Source: DASXRU01 sp039933315 (GTDB lineage Bacteria; Acidobacteriota; Blastocatellia; Pyrinomonadales; Pyrinomonadaceae). From it: DNA of 13,796 bases. The notes under the pieces were generated by a model. That model had not been told where the DNA came from, did no database searches, and worked only from the letters and a program-made list of their open reading frames with translations. Every line of letters begins with the position of its first letter. Position 1 is the stretch's first letter. A program made the translations under genes and the position numbers. The stretch spans positions 1 through 13,796 of the forward strand of contig JBDTOI010000110.1 of the NCBI GenBank assembly GCA_039933315.1, given 5' to 3'. Shown here in pieces: positions 5,913-13,464 of this stretch.

Positions 5913-8198
5913 CTACTCCTTACTGTTTTCGCGTTCCCAGTGTCGATGTTGGGCGATTGCCTCGATGAAGGCTGCACCTACTTTGCTGATCGCCGCATCG
6001 CGGCTACTGACAACACCTCTATCCACCTGGACCTCTGTTCCGGATGCGCTCTTCTCGCTAAATTGTCCGGCGAAGGCAGTTGCCAATAATCCTACTCCCG
6101 CGCCGGTCGCGGCTATGGCTTTGCAGTGCTTGTATGCTTCACTCACGAATTCGGTAGCTTCCGGTATTTGCTTGAGAGCCTGAACGCTCGCATCCCCGGC
6201 CGGAATGTAAACGGCGTCAAACAGGACTGAAGCTGCGGTAAGAAAACTGAAGTCTACTTTCAATTGCTCGCCCGCAGCCCCCGTTACAACTCCGAGGCGC
6301 GGCGCAATTGTCCTGGGCGCAGCGCCGGCAGTCAGCAGAGCCTCGTTCATCTCCAACACGGCGGCCTCGTCAAATCCGTCCGCCAGCAGCACGGCTATCT
6401 TGCGCGTCTTGATCGTGTCCTTCGGGAAATTTGGATTGGCTACCATGCTTAATGCCGGCGATGTTTCTACTGCCTGGGTAGCGCGCTTTGGTTGAAACTT
6501 TCGCGGGTCGCCATCAGCGGGCACGCTCATGTTCAGAGGTTTATCGAGTTTCGCCGGCACGGTTAACCCTAAGCCTGCGGCGACGTCATTAGCCAGGCCC
6601 TTGTCCACCTGCGCCAGTAAGCCGAGCATGCGTTCCCTGATGGCGGGCGTTTCAAGTTTGCCCAACTCAAAACGTAGCGCGCGAATGATGTGTCCCTGCT
6701 CCGGCCCAGACTGGCTCTTGAAGAATAAAGTCGCCTGACTGAAGTGATCGAAGAAACTGGCACTGCGAGCGCGAATCTTCTGGGCATCAATCCGCTCGGC
6801 ATAACTAGTAAAGCCTCCCATGTCAGCGCCAGCCTGGAACGGACAACCGCCGCGCAGCGTATTTGGCTCATAACTTGTCTGACCGCGATTGACTGTCTGC
6901 CGCATGAAACCATCACGCTGGTTGTTGTGTACCGGCGCCACCGGGCGGTTGATGGGAATCTCGTGGAAGTTAGGACCACCGAGGCGGATCAACTGCGTAT
7001 CCGTGTAGGAAAAGAGCCGGCCCTGCATGAGTGGGTCGTTGGTGAAATCAATTCCGGGAACGATGTTGCCCACATGGAATGCAACCTGCTCCGTCTCGGC
7101 GAAAAAATTGTCGGGATTGCGATTGAGTGTCAACTTTCCAATCCGGCGCACCGGCACGATTTCTTCCGGAATGATCTTGGTTGGATCAAGCAGGTCGAAA
7201 TCGAATTTGTGTTCGTCTTTCTCTTCGACAATCTGCACGCCGAATTCCCACTCGGGAAAATCGCCATTCTCAATTGCTTCCCACAGGTCACGGCGATGAA
7301 AGTCAGGGTCCTTGCCTGATATCTTCTGCGCCTCGTCCCAGACCACCCCGTGCAGGCCGAGCAGCGGTTTCCAGTGAAACTTAACAAAGCGCGCCTTTCC
7401 TTGTTCGTTGATCAAGCGAAAAGTGTGCACCCCAAAACCTTCCATCATGCGCAGGCTGCGGGGGATCGCGCGATCCGACATAACCCACATGATCATGTGC
7501 ATCGATTCGGGCATCAGCGAAATGAAATCCCAGAACGTATCGTGCGCGGAGGCAGCTTGCGGCATCTCGTTGTGCGGTTCCGGCTTAACCGCATGGACCA
7601 GGTCGGGAAACTTCATGGCATCCTGAATAAAGAACACCGGAATGTTATTGCCGACGAGATCAAAGTTTCCTTCCTGAGTGTAAAACTTCACCGCGAAGCC
7701 GCGCACGTCGCGGGCAAGGTCCGTGGAACCACGGGAACCGGCCACAGTGGAGAAGCGCACAAAGACAGGAGTTTTCACCGCAGGGTCCTGCAGGAATCCG
7801 GCTTTTGTATACTGGGCCAGCGATTCATAGACCTGAAAATAACCATGTGCACCCGAGCCGCGCGCATGGACCACTCTTTCGGGAATGCGCTCGTGATCGA
7901 AGTGGGTAATCTTCTCGCGCAGGATGAAGTCTTCGAGCAGGGTTGCGCCGCGTTCGCCCGCTTTGAGCGAGTTCTGATTGTCGTTAATCCGCACACCCTG
8001 GTTGGTGGTGAGAAACTCGCCGCCACTGTCTTCAGTGTTCTTCTGCAAGTCATCGATCTTGGCGTCGTTATTTCGGGGATCAAGCTTGGCGGCCGTCCGC
8101 CCAACAGCTTGTTGCGCCCTGGCCTTGACCGCTATTTTGTTCGCCGCCGCCTTTGCTGGTGTCTTTCCTTTTGCTTTGCTGGCTTTCCCAGTGGTCAT
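5913..8198 (-). CDS. katE: Large-subunit catalase HPII (KatE)
   Basis: This is a 761-residue monofunctional haem catalase that disproportionates hydrogen peroxide. Numbered from ATG 8198, the distal H111 (RVVHARGSGAHG), N184 (LVGNNIPVFF) and proximal Y398 (RLFSYTDTQ) keep the spacing of E. coli HPII H128, N201 and Y415. H375 matches the HPII histidine linked to that tyrosine. Residues about 598-755 form the extra C-terminal DJ-1/glutaminase-like domain (TRKIAVLLADGFDEAAV). The N-terminal 40 residues are rich in lysine and alanine. ATG 8198 is chosen because GAGGGAG lies just upstream; ATG 8216 has no ribosome site and would add 6 residues. The gene is flanked on both sides by 127-bp elements in inverted orientation. 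Confidence 0.97.
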   Translation of the reverse strand: MTTGKASKAKGKTPAKAAANKIAVKARAQQAVGRTAAKLDPRNNDAKIDDLQKNTEDSGGEFLTTNQGVRINDNQNSLKAGERGATLLEDFILREKITHFDHERIPERVVHARGSGAHGYFQVYESLAQYTKAGFLQDPAVKTPVFVRFSTVAGSRGSTDLARDVRGFAVKFYTQEGNFDLVGNNIPVFFIQDAMKFPDLVHAVKPEPHNEMPQAASAHDTFWDFISLMPESMHMIMWVMSDRAIPRSLRMMEGFGVHTFRLINEQGKARFVKFHWKPLLGLHGVVWDEAQKISGKDPDFHRRDLWEAIENGDFPEWEFGVQIVEEKDEHKFDFDLLDPTKIIPEEIVPVRRIGKLTLNRNPDNFFAETEQVAFHVGNIVPGIDFTNDPLMQGRLFSYTDTQLIRLGGPNFHEIPINRPVAPVHNNQRDGFMRQTVNRGQTSYEPNTLRGGCPFQAGADMGGFTSYAERIDAQKIRARSASFFDHFSQATLFFKSQSGPEQGHIIRALRFELGKLETPAIRERMLGLLAQVDKGLANDVAAGLGLTVPAKLDKPLNMSVPADGDPRKFQPKRATQAVETSPALSMVANPNFPKDTIKTRKIAVLLADGFDEAAVLEMNEALLTAGAAPRTIAPRLGVVTGAAGEQLKVDFSFLTAASVLFDAVYIPAGDASVQALKQIPEATEFVSEAYKHCKAIAATGAGVGLLATAFAGQFSEKSASGTEVQVDRGVVSSRDAAISKVGAAFIEAIAQHRHWERENSKE

Positions 8199-8251
8199 AG
8201 TATCTCCCTCGTTCATTGATAAGGTTTTCTGGTGGCTTTTCCCCCATGAGT

Positions 8252-8378
8252 GGGTTCGTATTGCTTCGTGAATTTTCGTGAGAGTTCGTGGATCGTGTGC
8301 TTTGGATTCAGAGCCATACGATCCACGAAATCACACTAAGCTACACGAAGGAACACGAACTAAGAGTTTTGTGCAAAG
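8252..8378 (+). repeat. 127-bp phased hairpin element, copy 4
   Basis: Hexamers lie at 8255 (TTCGTA), 8265, 8275 and 8285, exactly 10 bp apart. The core stem has one mismatched pair near the loop CTTTGGATTCAGAGC. The tail carries one T fewer in its T run. It sits 53 bases upstream of the katE ATG and downstream of the ferritin-like gene. Confidence 0.95.
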
Positions 8379-8394
8379 GCTTGCGCACCTTTGC
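8373..8394 (-). terminator. Possible hairpin after ferritin-like gene
   Basis: GCAAAGG (8373-8379) and CCTTTGC (8388-8394) form a perfect 7-bp stem with an 8-base loop, 53 bases past the ferritin-like stop. The stem starts inside the tail of the 127-bp element. No T run follows on the minus strand, so a terminator role is only a possibility; transcription may continue into katE. Confidence 0.3.
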
Positions 8395-8446
8395 TGCTGA
8401 GATTTTCGTTTCACTGTTTGGTATTACTGCGCGTGAGCGTCTACGT

Positions 8447-9049
8447 CTAAGCTTTTTGCGCGCGCGACTTCTTCGCCTGCGCAGCTTCAATGGCCGTTTC
8501 TACGTCCTGCTCTTCCTCCGGCGGTGGCAACACGGCCGGCATTCCCAGGGCCTCGATCCACAATTCTCGAGTCCAGCCACTGGTGTGGTAAAGGTGCTCA
8601 TCTTCTTCCGGCTCTACCTGCTCGTATGCTTCCTTCAAGGCGTCAGCTCCAGCGCCGCTCTTCACCAGCTCGCCAATCAGGCCCCAATTAAGGTGGTCCT
8701 TGGTCTCAGCCAGCGTGACACATTCCGCGGCCACAATCTGGGCAGCGGCAAGATCGGGACCCCTTAATGCCATTTCCATGGCCTGGACCAGCGAGTCGCC
8801 TATGTGGCGGACGATCTTGCGCCCGGGCGTTTCCACTTCCGTGTTGAGATTCATGCCTCTGATGATTTCGGAAACAATCTGCACATGGGCCTTGGTCTGC
8901 TCGAGATACTTGTTCCACTCTTCCTTCAAGTCTTTGTTCAAAGCACAGCGCAAAGCGGTCGTATAGATCTGTACTCCGCCCTTCTCCGTCTCAAGCGCCT
9001 GATACAACAGTTCCGTTACGTGGCTCGTGCTTACAGTATTATTTTTCAT
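8447..9049 (-). CDS. Ferritin-like domain protein
   Basis: This is a 200-residue, mostly helical protein. Possible metal-binding pairs are E22 (ETEKGG), E50 with H55 (EQTKAH), E109 and E115-H119 (ECVTLAETKDH), and E148-H152 (EEDEH). Together these suggest a four-helix ferritin/rubrerythrin-like diiron fold. The last 30 residues are acidic, then end in lysine and arginine, and look disordered. Enzymatic activity cannot be assigned. The start ATG 9049 follows AAGGGGGGA. It is in line with katE on the same strand, about 250 bases upstream of it, which suggests a shared peroxide or iron-stress response. Confidence 0.75.
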   Translation of the reverse strand: MKNNTVSTSHVTELLYQALETEKGGVQIYTTALRCALNKDLKEEWNKYLEQTKAHVQIVSEIIRGMNLNTEVETPGRKIVRHIGDSLVQAMEMALRGPDLAAAQIVAAECVTLAETKDHLNWGLIGELVKSGAGADALKEAYEQVEPEEDEHLYHTSGWTRELWIEALGMPAVLPPPEEEQDVETAIEAAQAKKSRAQKA

Positions 9050-9078
9050 TGTCCCCCCTTGGAAATTGGTACGGCTGG

Positions 9079-9100
9079 TGGTACTGAGCGCGAAGTACCA
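9079..9100. promoter_or_regulatory. Operator-like inverted repeat before ferritin-like gene
   Basis: TGGTACT (9079-9085) and AGTACCA (9094-9100) are perfect 7-bp arms around an 8-base spacer, 30 to 51 bases upstream of the ferritin-like ATG. It may be a repressor site or a leader hairpin. No convincing -35/-10 pair was found beside it. The rest of 9050-9290 shows no gene. Confidence 0.4.
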
Positions 9101-9290
9101 GCAAATAAAGTGCCGACATTAAAACGCAGAAAGTTTCATTGTGGTCGTCCGATAAACGAACGCCCGAAGCATGCGGTGGTCGAAAAATGTTCCAATACAG
9201 CCGAGCGGCAATTAGCGCACTCCTGCCTGAACAGTAGCTTCAACAATGCACGTCGCGAAGGGTTCATTATCCGGCTCCGACTGCAGACTC

Positions 9291-9803
9291 CTAATTACCA
9301 ACGCCACCGGCAACTGCGCCGTTAGTAGGAATCAGCGCGCGCTTTAGGTTTGAGAGGAGGCCCAGGTTGGCGGCGCCGGAGCCGATGATGATCGAAGCCG
9401 GCAGAATAACGAACCAGCCCAGAAGGGGAAGAAGGTAGGCCAGCTCCAGTACCACACCACCCCGTAACGTCGAGCGCCACGCGTTTTGCTCATCAAGCGG
9501 TGACGCCAGCCGGCGTCCGATTGAGGTCGCGAGGCCGGAAACGCCCGTGTGCGCTTGCAGCATGAAGAGACAGACGACAGCGACGGCCGCGATCTTCCCG
9601 AGGGGACCGAGCACGTTGAAGAGAAGCGTGGTTACTACGACCGTCATGATCGTGACCGGTAATCCCGCCAGAAAGGAGGACCAGAGACGCTGGCCGCAAC
9701 GGTCTGCAGCGGCGGCCACCGCATCCGGCCATAGTCCGCGGCACATCAACCAGAGACCGGAAAACGCCAGCATGATTCCCAGCACCACAAAAAAGATCGA
9801 CAT
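9291..9803 (-). CDS. Four-helix membrane protein, unknown function
   Basis: This is a 170-residue protein with hydrophobic segments at about residues 2-20, 48-64, 68-84 and 117-140. The loop between segments 3 and 4 reads like a cytoplasmic segment (IGRRLASPLDEQNAWRST). I do not recognise the family. The ATG at 9803 has no nearby ribosome site. The only good Shine-Dalgarno, AGGGAGG (9832-9838), is placed for ATG 9822 in another frame. A run of six T just after the 9803 start joins the two frames, so a leader peptide with re-initiation, a frameshift or a one-base error are all possible. The region beyond, to 10366, has no convincing gene. Confidence 0.65.
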   Translation of the reverse strand: MSIFFVVLGIMLAFSGLWLMCRGLWPDAVAAAADRCGQRLWSSFLAGLPVTIMTVVVTTLLFNVLGPLGKIAAVAVVCLFMLQAHTGVSGLATSIGRRLASPLDEQNAWRSTLRGGVVLELAYLLPLLGWFVILPASIIIGSGAANLGLLSNLKRALIPTNGAVAGGVGN

Positions 9804-10366
9804 CGTAATCAGCCATTAACATAGATACAGTCCTCCCTGCATCGAGCGACCCACGGCACAGCCAACGCATTGAAGCAGTTCAGCCGCGCGGTCTCTAAAT
9901 TAAAACGTCTGCGCCGTTGAGCAAGTTTCAGGATTGAAATCCACAGGCCGTTAGCTGCAGGAATCGAAAGGCGCGCGAACGAGTTTGTTCTCGCCCGTGG
10001 GTGGTGGTGTGCTCAGTTAACGATTGCTGGATGGGGGATTCAATGGAGGTTTCGGGCAAAGCCGCTAAGCAAGGAATGACTCAAGGCGCATCAAAGAAGA
10101 CGACTCGCCCCTTAGCGCCTTCTTAGGAAACTTTTGCGTAGGTTGTTTATCCCAGGTGCTATTTTCATCCGCCTATATACTCGTCGCAGGCCAGTGGGGA
10201 TGCTTTGCTTAAAACAGCTGGGAAACCCCGTTGGGGTTCGACCTTTCACCTTCGGGTAGCGCGGTTTCCATCCTGGTATCCGCTCGTCGCAGATGAGCTG
10301 AGGTGCTTTGCGAGAAACAAGAAGTTACCCGGCCAGCATGTTTCAGCTGAAGGAACCTCTCGAGTT
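9804..10366. other. Intergenic region between PRPP synthetase and membrane gene
   Basis: No coding sequence is supported. The long plus-strand frame entering from 10205 is the antisense shadow of the PRPP synthetase gene. An inverted pair AAGGCGC (10083-10089) and GCGCCTT (10115-10121) overlaps a second possible pairing, AAGAAG with CTTCTT. The leader of the membrane gene must lie between 9804 and about 9950; a weak TTGCTC-16-TAATTT pair is visible there. Confidence 0.5.
10221..10269 (-). terminator. Nested hairpins, possible terminator after PRPP synthetase
   Basis: AACCCC and GGGGTT (10224-10238, loop of 3) form a tight hairpin. GGAAACC (10221-10227) could instead pair with GGTTTCC (10263-10269), and the two pairings exclude each other. 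On the minus strand the tight hairpin is followed by a loosely U-rich stretch, so it may end the PRPP synthetase transcript about 100 bases after the stop. The evidence is weak. Confidence 0.3.
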
Positions 10367-11314
10367 CTAAAGCTTCCCATCAAACAAGGCACTCACGGAT
10401 TTGCCTCCGTGAATGCGGTTGATTGTCTCGGCCAGCAGGGGCGCGACCGAGAGAATGCGCATGTTCGCCAGACGTTTCTCTTTGGGAATGGGAACGGTGT
10501 TGGTAGTCACAATTTCTTCGATGTCGGGCTGAGCGCGCAACCGCTTAATCGCTTCACCGGTGAACAGACCATGCGTGCAAACAACGCTTATTCTTTTAAC
10601 CTGCCGCTCCCGAAGTTTCCTCAGTACTTCGACGATGGTTCCGCCGTTCGCAATCTCATCATCAATAACGATCACATTCCTGCCGTCTACATCGCCGACG
10701 ATCGCGTCAATGACCACCTTGTCATCACTGAGACGCTGTTTGTTCGCCGCCGCCACCGGCAAATTCAGCATACGGGCGAAGTGGGTGGCGGACTTGGCGT
10801 TCCCCAAATCAGGCGAGACCACCACGGTGTTCCTCAGGTTCCGGCGGCGAAAATGTGCAGCCAGGACTTTTAGCGCGTTCATATGGTCCACCGGCACGCT
10901 GAAAAAACCGTGCGCCTGCGGCGAATGCAACGTCAACGTCAGAACGCGATTCGCACCGGCAGTGGCAATCAAGTCGGCCACCAGCCGCGCGGCTATGGAG
11001 ATACGCGGCGCATCTTTCTTGTCCGAGCGCGCATAGGCGAAATGGGGAATCACTGCAGTGATGCGCGCCGCCGACGCCCCGCGGGCTGCATCCAGCATCA
11101 ACAACAACTCCATCAGATGTTCCTGCACCGGCGGCACCAGGGGCTGGATGATGAAGACGTCAGCTTCACGGCAATTGGCGTTGAGCTGCACGCCCAGGCA
11201 ATCGTTGCTGAACCGGTTAATTGTAGTCGGGCTGAGTCGTAATTTGAGGCGCTGGCAGATTTCTTTAGCCAGTCCCTCGTGGGCGTTACCACTGAAGATG
11301 ACGATTGCTCTCAC
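10367..11314 (-). CDS. prs: Ribose-phosphate pyrophosphokinase (PRPP synthetase)
   Basis: This is a 315-residue cytoplasmic enzyme that makes PRPP from ribose 5-phosphate and ATP. The order of motifs is RFSNDCLGVQL (34-44), IPHFAYARSDKKDAPRISI (89-107), TLHSPQAHGFF (128-138, with catalytic-type H130), VVVSPDLGNAKSA (164-176) and the PRPP loop VIDDEIANGGTI (216-227). FSND in place of FSDGE, and DDEIxxGGT in place of DDxIDTAGT, place it in a subfamily distinct from housekeeping Prs, so it may be a second paralogue. The start is GTG 11314 behind AGGAGAAC with good spacing. It diverges from the nickel/cobalt transporter. No distinctive promoter was seen upstream. Confidence 0.9.
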   Translation of the reverse strand: MRAIVIFSGNAHEGLAKEICQRLKLRLSPTTINRFSNDCLGVQLNANCREADVFIIQPLVPPVQEHLMELLLMLDAARGASAARITAVIPHFAYARSDKKDAPRISIAARLVADLIATAGANRVLTLTLHSPQAHGFFSVPVDHMNALKVLAAHFRRRNLRNTVVVSPDLGNAKSATHFARMLNLPVAAANKQRLSDDKVVIDAIVGDVDGRNVIVIDDEIANGGTIVEVLRKLRERQVKRISVVCTHGLFTGEAIKRLRAQPDIEEIVTTNTVPIPKEKRLANMRILSVAPLLAETINRIHGGKSVSALFDGKL

Positions 11315-11812
11315 GGGGTTCTCCTGCTTGAGGAAGTTCGGAAAATAATTTCGGAATCGAAAAGATTTCTTTGACGATGCTGCTTCCCGGTCATGGTAAG
11401 TAGTTGCGCGGCTGGATCCGATCCGATCCTCATGAGGTTAGGGATATTAATCAGATGCGATTTTGATGCGGCCCCGGTGCGAACAACCGGAAGTTTGGGC
11501 ATCGCGCGCCATTGAGAACTCTCCGAACTGTGAAGCTTTCTCGTCCGACAGTTAATACGTCCAACTATTATGGTAACACTATGTCAGCTGCATGCGGATA
11601 ACAAGAGGTTCGTTAAAGGTGATAACCCGGCGAAAGGCTAAGCTCCTGACTTACGAACCCGCCCAAAACGCCAGTTCCTTGACGCATCAAGGTAACGATC
11701 CTAATGTTGGTGGCTCACAGATCCGATCGACCTAATGGTTAGCCAGCAGCTGCCGGGATTTGTGAGTGGCGGCTGTCGACCAGCGCGCGAGTTTGTTTGA
11801 AACACTCTAAAA
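11315..11812. other. Divergent intergenic region prs / nickel transporter
   Basis: There is no convincing gene. Positions 11412-11436 contain repeated GATCC units followed by the palindrome CCTCATGAGG. A weak promoter-like pair for the plus-strand gene is TTGACG (11679-11684), 17 bases, then TAATGT. I looked for a cobalamin (B12-box) or NiCo riboswitch and did not find one. Confidence 0.45.
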
Positions 11813-12559
11813 ATGGAAGCGTCCCTAACATCAGCCGGTGTCCTGGCTTTACTCGGGCTGGGATTGATATTTGGGCTTAAGCATGCGACCGAAGTTGATC
11901 ATGTCGTAGCGGTATCTACCATTGTTAGCCAAAGTCGCAGTTTACTGCGGTCCGCGATGGTGGGGGCTTTGTGGGGCGCCGGGCACACGACTTCGCTGCT
12001 GGTTACCGGCGCAATCGTCCTGTTGTTGCGAGTTACAATTCCTGAAAAAATCAGCAACTGGCTGGAATTTTGTGTTGCGCTGATGATTCTCGGGTTGGGG
12101 GCCAGCGCCTTGTGGCGTGCCTTGCGAAAGGGACGGGAGGTTCACGTGCATAAACACAGCCATGACGGCGTGTCGCACGTGCACGTCCATTTTCACGAGC
12201 CGACAGCGCGGCACGGTCAGGGCCAGTCGTCAACTCACACTCATGCCGTCTCGTCGGTCGGTATCAAACCAGTGCTGGTTGGAATGATGCACGGCCTCGC
12301 CGGATCGGGAGCCTTGACACTTCTCGTCCTGACTCAGATCAAGTCGGCATGGTTAGGTCTGCTCTATCTCGCAATCTTCGGGTTTGGCTCGATCATCGGA
12401 ATGCTGCTGATGTCAGGCCTAATCGGATTGCCCTTTGCTTTGACCTCGCGAAACCTGTCCGGACTGCATCAGCGTCTACAAGCTGGTGCGGCAGGACTGA
12501 GCATCGCTTTTGGATTGTGGTATGCGTATCAGACCGGCCTTGCTTCAGGGTTCTTCTAG
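11813..12559 (+). CDS. NicO/UreH-type nickel/cobalt transporter
   Basis: This is a 248-residue inner-membrane protein with about six helices. The H-x4-D-H metal motif of nickel/cobalt permeases is present as H24-A-T-E-V-D29-H30. A second conserved patch is GMMHGLAGSGAL (157-168). A histidine-rich cytoplasmic-type loop spans about 111-144, as in RcnA-like and UreH-like members. It could import Ni or Co for urease, hydrogenase or cobalamin, or export excess metal; the sequence alone does not settle the direction. No such enzyme genes lie in the window. ATG 11813 lacks a clear Shine-Dalgarno but begins just before the first helix. No intrinsic terminator follows. Confidence 0.88.
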   Translation: MEASLTSAGVLALLGLGLIFGLKHATEVDHVVAVSTIVSQSRSLLRSAMVGALWGAGHTTSLLVTGAIVLLLRVTIPEKISNWLEFCVALMILGLGASALWRALRKGREVHVHKHSHDGVSHVHVHFHEPTARHGQGQSSTHTHAVSSVGIKPVLVGMMHGLAGSGALTLLVLTQIKSAWLGLLYLAIFGFGSIIGMLLMSGLIGLPFALTSRNLSGLHQRLQAGAAGLSIAFGLWYAYQTGLASGFF

Positions 12560-12612
12560 TCCCCCCTCCATCTTCGGCGTATTGGACGGATGAGGAATAG
12601 TAAGGAAGGTAC

Positions 12613-12662
12613 TGGTGGAGCAGAGGAGGGTCGAACTTCTGGCCTCCGCATTGCGAATCGGA
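12613..12662 (-). pseudogene. 3' half of tRNA-Ala(CGC), relic or att site
   Basis: On the minus strand the pieces fit tRNA geometry exactly: anticodon loop TTCGCAA (12651-12657, anticodon CGC), 3' stem TGCGG, variable AGGCC, T stem AGAAG, T loop TTCGACC, T stem CTCCT (one A:C mismatch), acceptor CTGCTCC, then ACCA. The 5' anticodon strand reads TCCGA where CCGCA is needed, suggesting a lost base. No D arm and no GGAGCAG acceptor strand exist upstream, so it cannot be a working tRNA. It is either the displaced 3' half left by integration of an element, or a decayed tRNA gene. Confidence 0.75.
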
Positions 12663-12824
12663 CTACTGGCAAAAACGTAAGTTATTGCCTTTTCGAAAGT
12701 TGCAGCCACCAAAGAAATATTAGAGTTTCCCGTTCCTTCCCATTCTTTACCAACGCATATACGTCGCGTGCAGTTATTTTTGTCTACGTATTGGCCACTT
12801 GGATCTGATCGACCAAAGGCAGGT

Positions 12825-12852
12825 TTTGAGATGCCAAAATTGGCATCTCAAA
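12825..12852. repeat. Perfect 13-bp inverted repeat, 2-base centre
   Basis: TTTGAGATGCCAA is followed by AA and then its exact complement TTGGCATCTCAAA. No T run follows on either strand. It lies between the tRNA relic and the end of the broken minus-strand frames, so it may be a bidirectional terminator, a protein-binding site or a cruciform. Confidence 0.85.
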
Positions 12853-12927
12853 CACCCACTCGAAACTTGCCAAAGCTTATGAGGCTCACAAGAAGTCAGG
12901 CCGAGCGAGATCCCATGTTTCCTACAG

Positions 12928-13270
12928 CTACGCTCTTCGGACTGTGAGCGACACAACCTGACGAACCCAGCGAGCCTCTCGTTTCTCATCAGGCACGACC
13001 TTCCCGCTTAACGTTCCTGGTTTAGTCCGATTTTTCAAATCAGAGATCTTCAGTTTGTCCAGACGATGTGAAACATCAGCAACGACTGAAGCCCTCGACC
13101 GTTGTGGAGTAGTTCTTCGAACTTGCCCCTTGGCCAACCAGCAAACGCATCGTCCGTTGAAGCGACGATCGTAAATGTTTTTCGTCTTTCAATGTCTCTT
13201 TCAGTTCAGCTTTTTCAAGGGCTTCACCAGCAATCAATTTTCGCCAAGATAATTGCCTGGAACGAGCCAT
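12928..13270 (-). pseudogene. Two overlapping frames, possible frameshifted small gene
   Basis: A 64-residue frame from ATG 13270 to 13076 is lysine, glutamate and leucine rich (LEKAELKETLKDEKHL), coiled-coil-like. It overlaps a 69-residue frame (TTG 13137 to 12928) with a basic composition. A single shift in the overlap 13076-13137 would join them into one basic protein of about 110 residues. I recognise no family, and neither start has a good ribosome site. It may be a decayed gene or chance. Confidence 0.25.
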
Positions 13271-13326
13271 AGACTCATTCTAAGGGCAGCTGATGGAGAA
13301 CGAATCGGCCAGACTACCCAGGAGGC

Positions 13327-13430
13327 TGAGTGTTACCACTCATGCTCAGGCGTTTCCTGATCGCATAGGACACTTCCTGCGTAAGCGACGCTCGGGACGG
13401 CTCGCGATCAATTGTGAGTGTTTCTACTCA
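13327..13430. promoter_or_regulatory. Pair of operator-like palindromes 88 bp apart
   Basis: TGAGTG-TTAC-CACTCA lies at 13327-13342. A related copy, TGAGTG-TTTC-TACTCA, lies at 13415-13430 and differs at two positions. Both are followed by T. They lie 186 to 289 bases upstream of the amino-acid dehydrogenase start and could bind one regulator at two sites with a loop between. Confidence 0.45.
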
Positions 13431-13464
13431 TTGTCTTGCGTGACAATACGGACGGCAAGCGGAT

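Noticed and set aside
7350..8219. A 289-codon plus-strand open frame
   Set aside because: It lies wholly antisense to katE, whose catalytic residues are intact; the opposite frame stays open because of codon bias.
10205..10873. A 222-codon plus-strand open frame
   Set aside because: It is antisense to the well-supported PRPP synthetase gene over most of its length and shows no family motif.
11311..11502. A 63-codon minus-strand frame upstream of prs
   Set aside because: It has no ribosome site and no recognisable motif, and it overlaps the leader where the prs promoter is expected.
11315..11812. Cobalamin or nickel/cobalt riboswitch before the metal transporter
   Set aside because: Expected from the gene type, but no B12-box-like or NiCo consensus could be found by eye.
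12590..12808. A 72-codon plus-strand open frame
   Set aside because: It reads through the antisense of the tRNA relic, a common source of false genes, and has no ribosome site.
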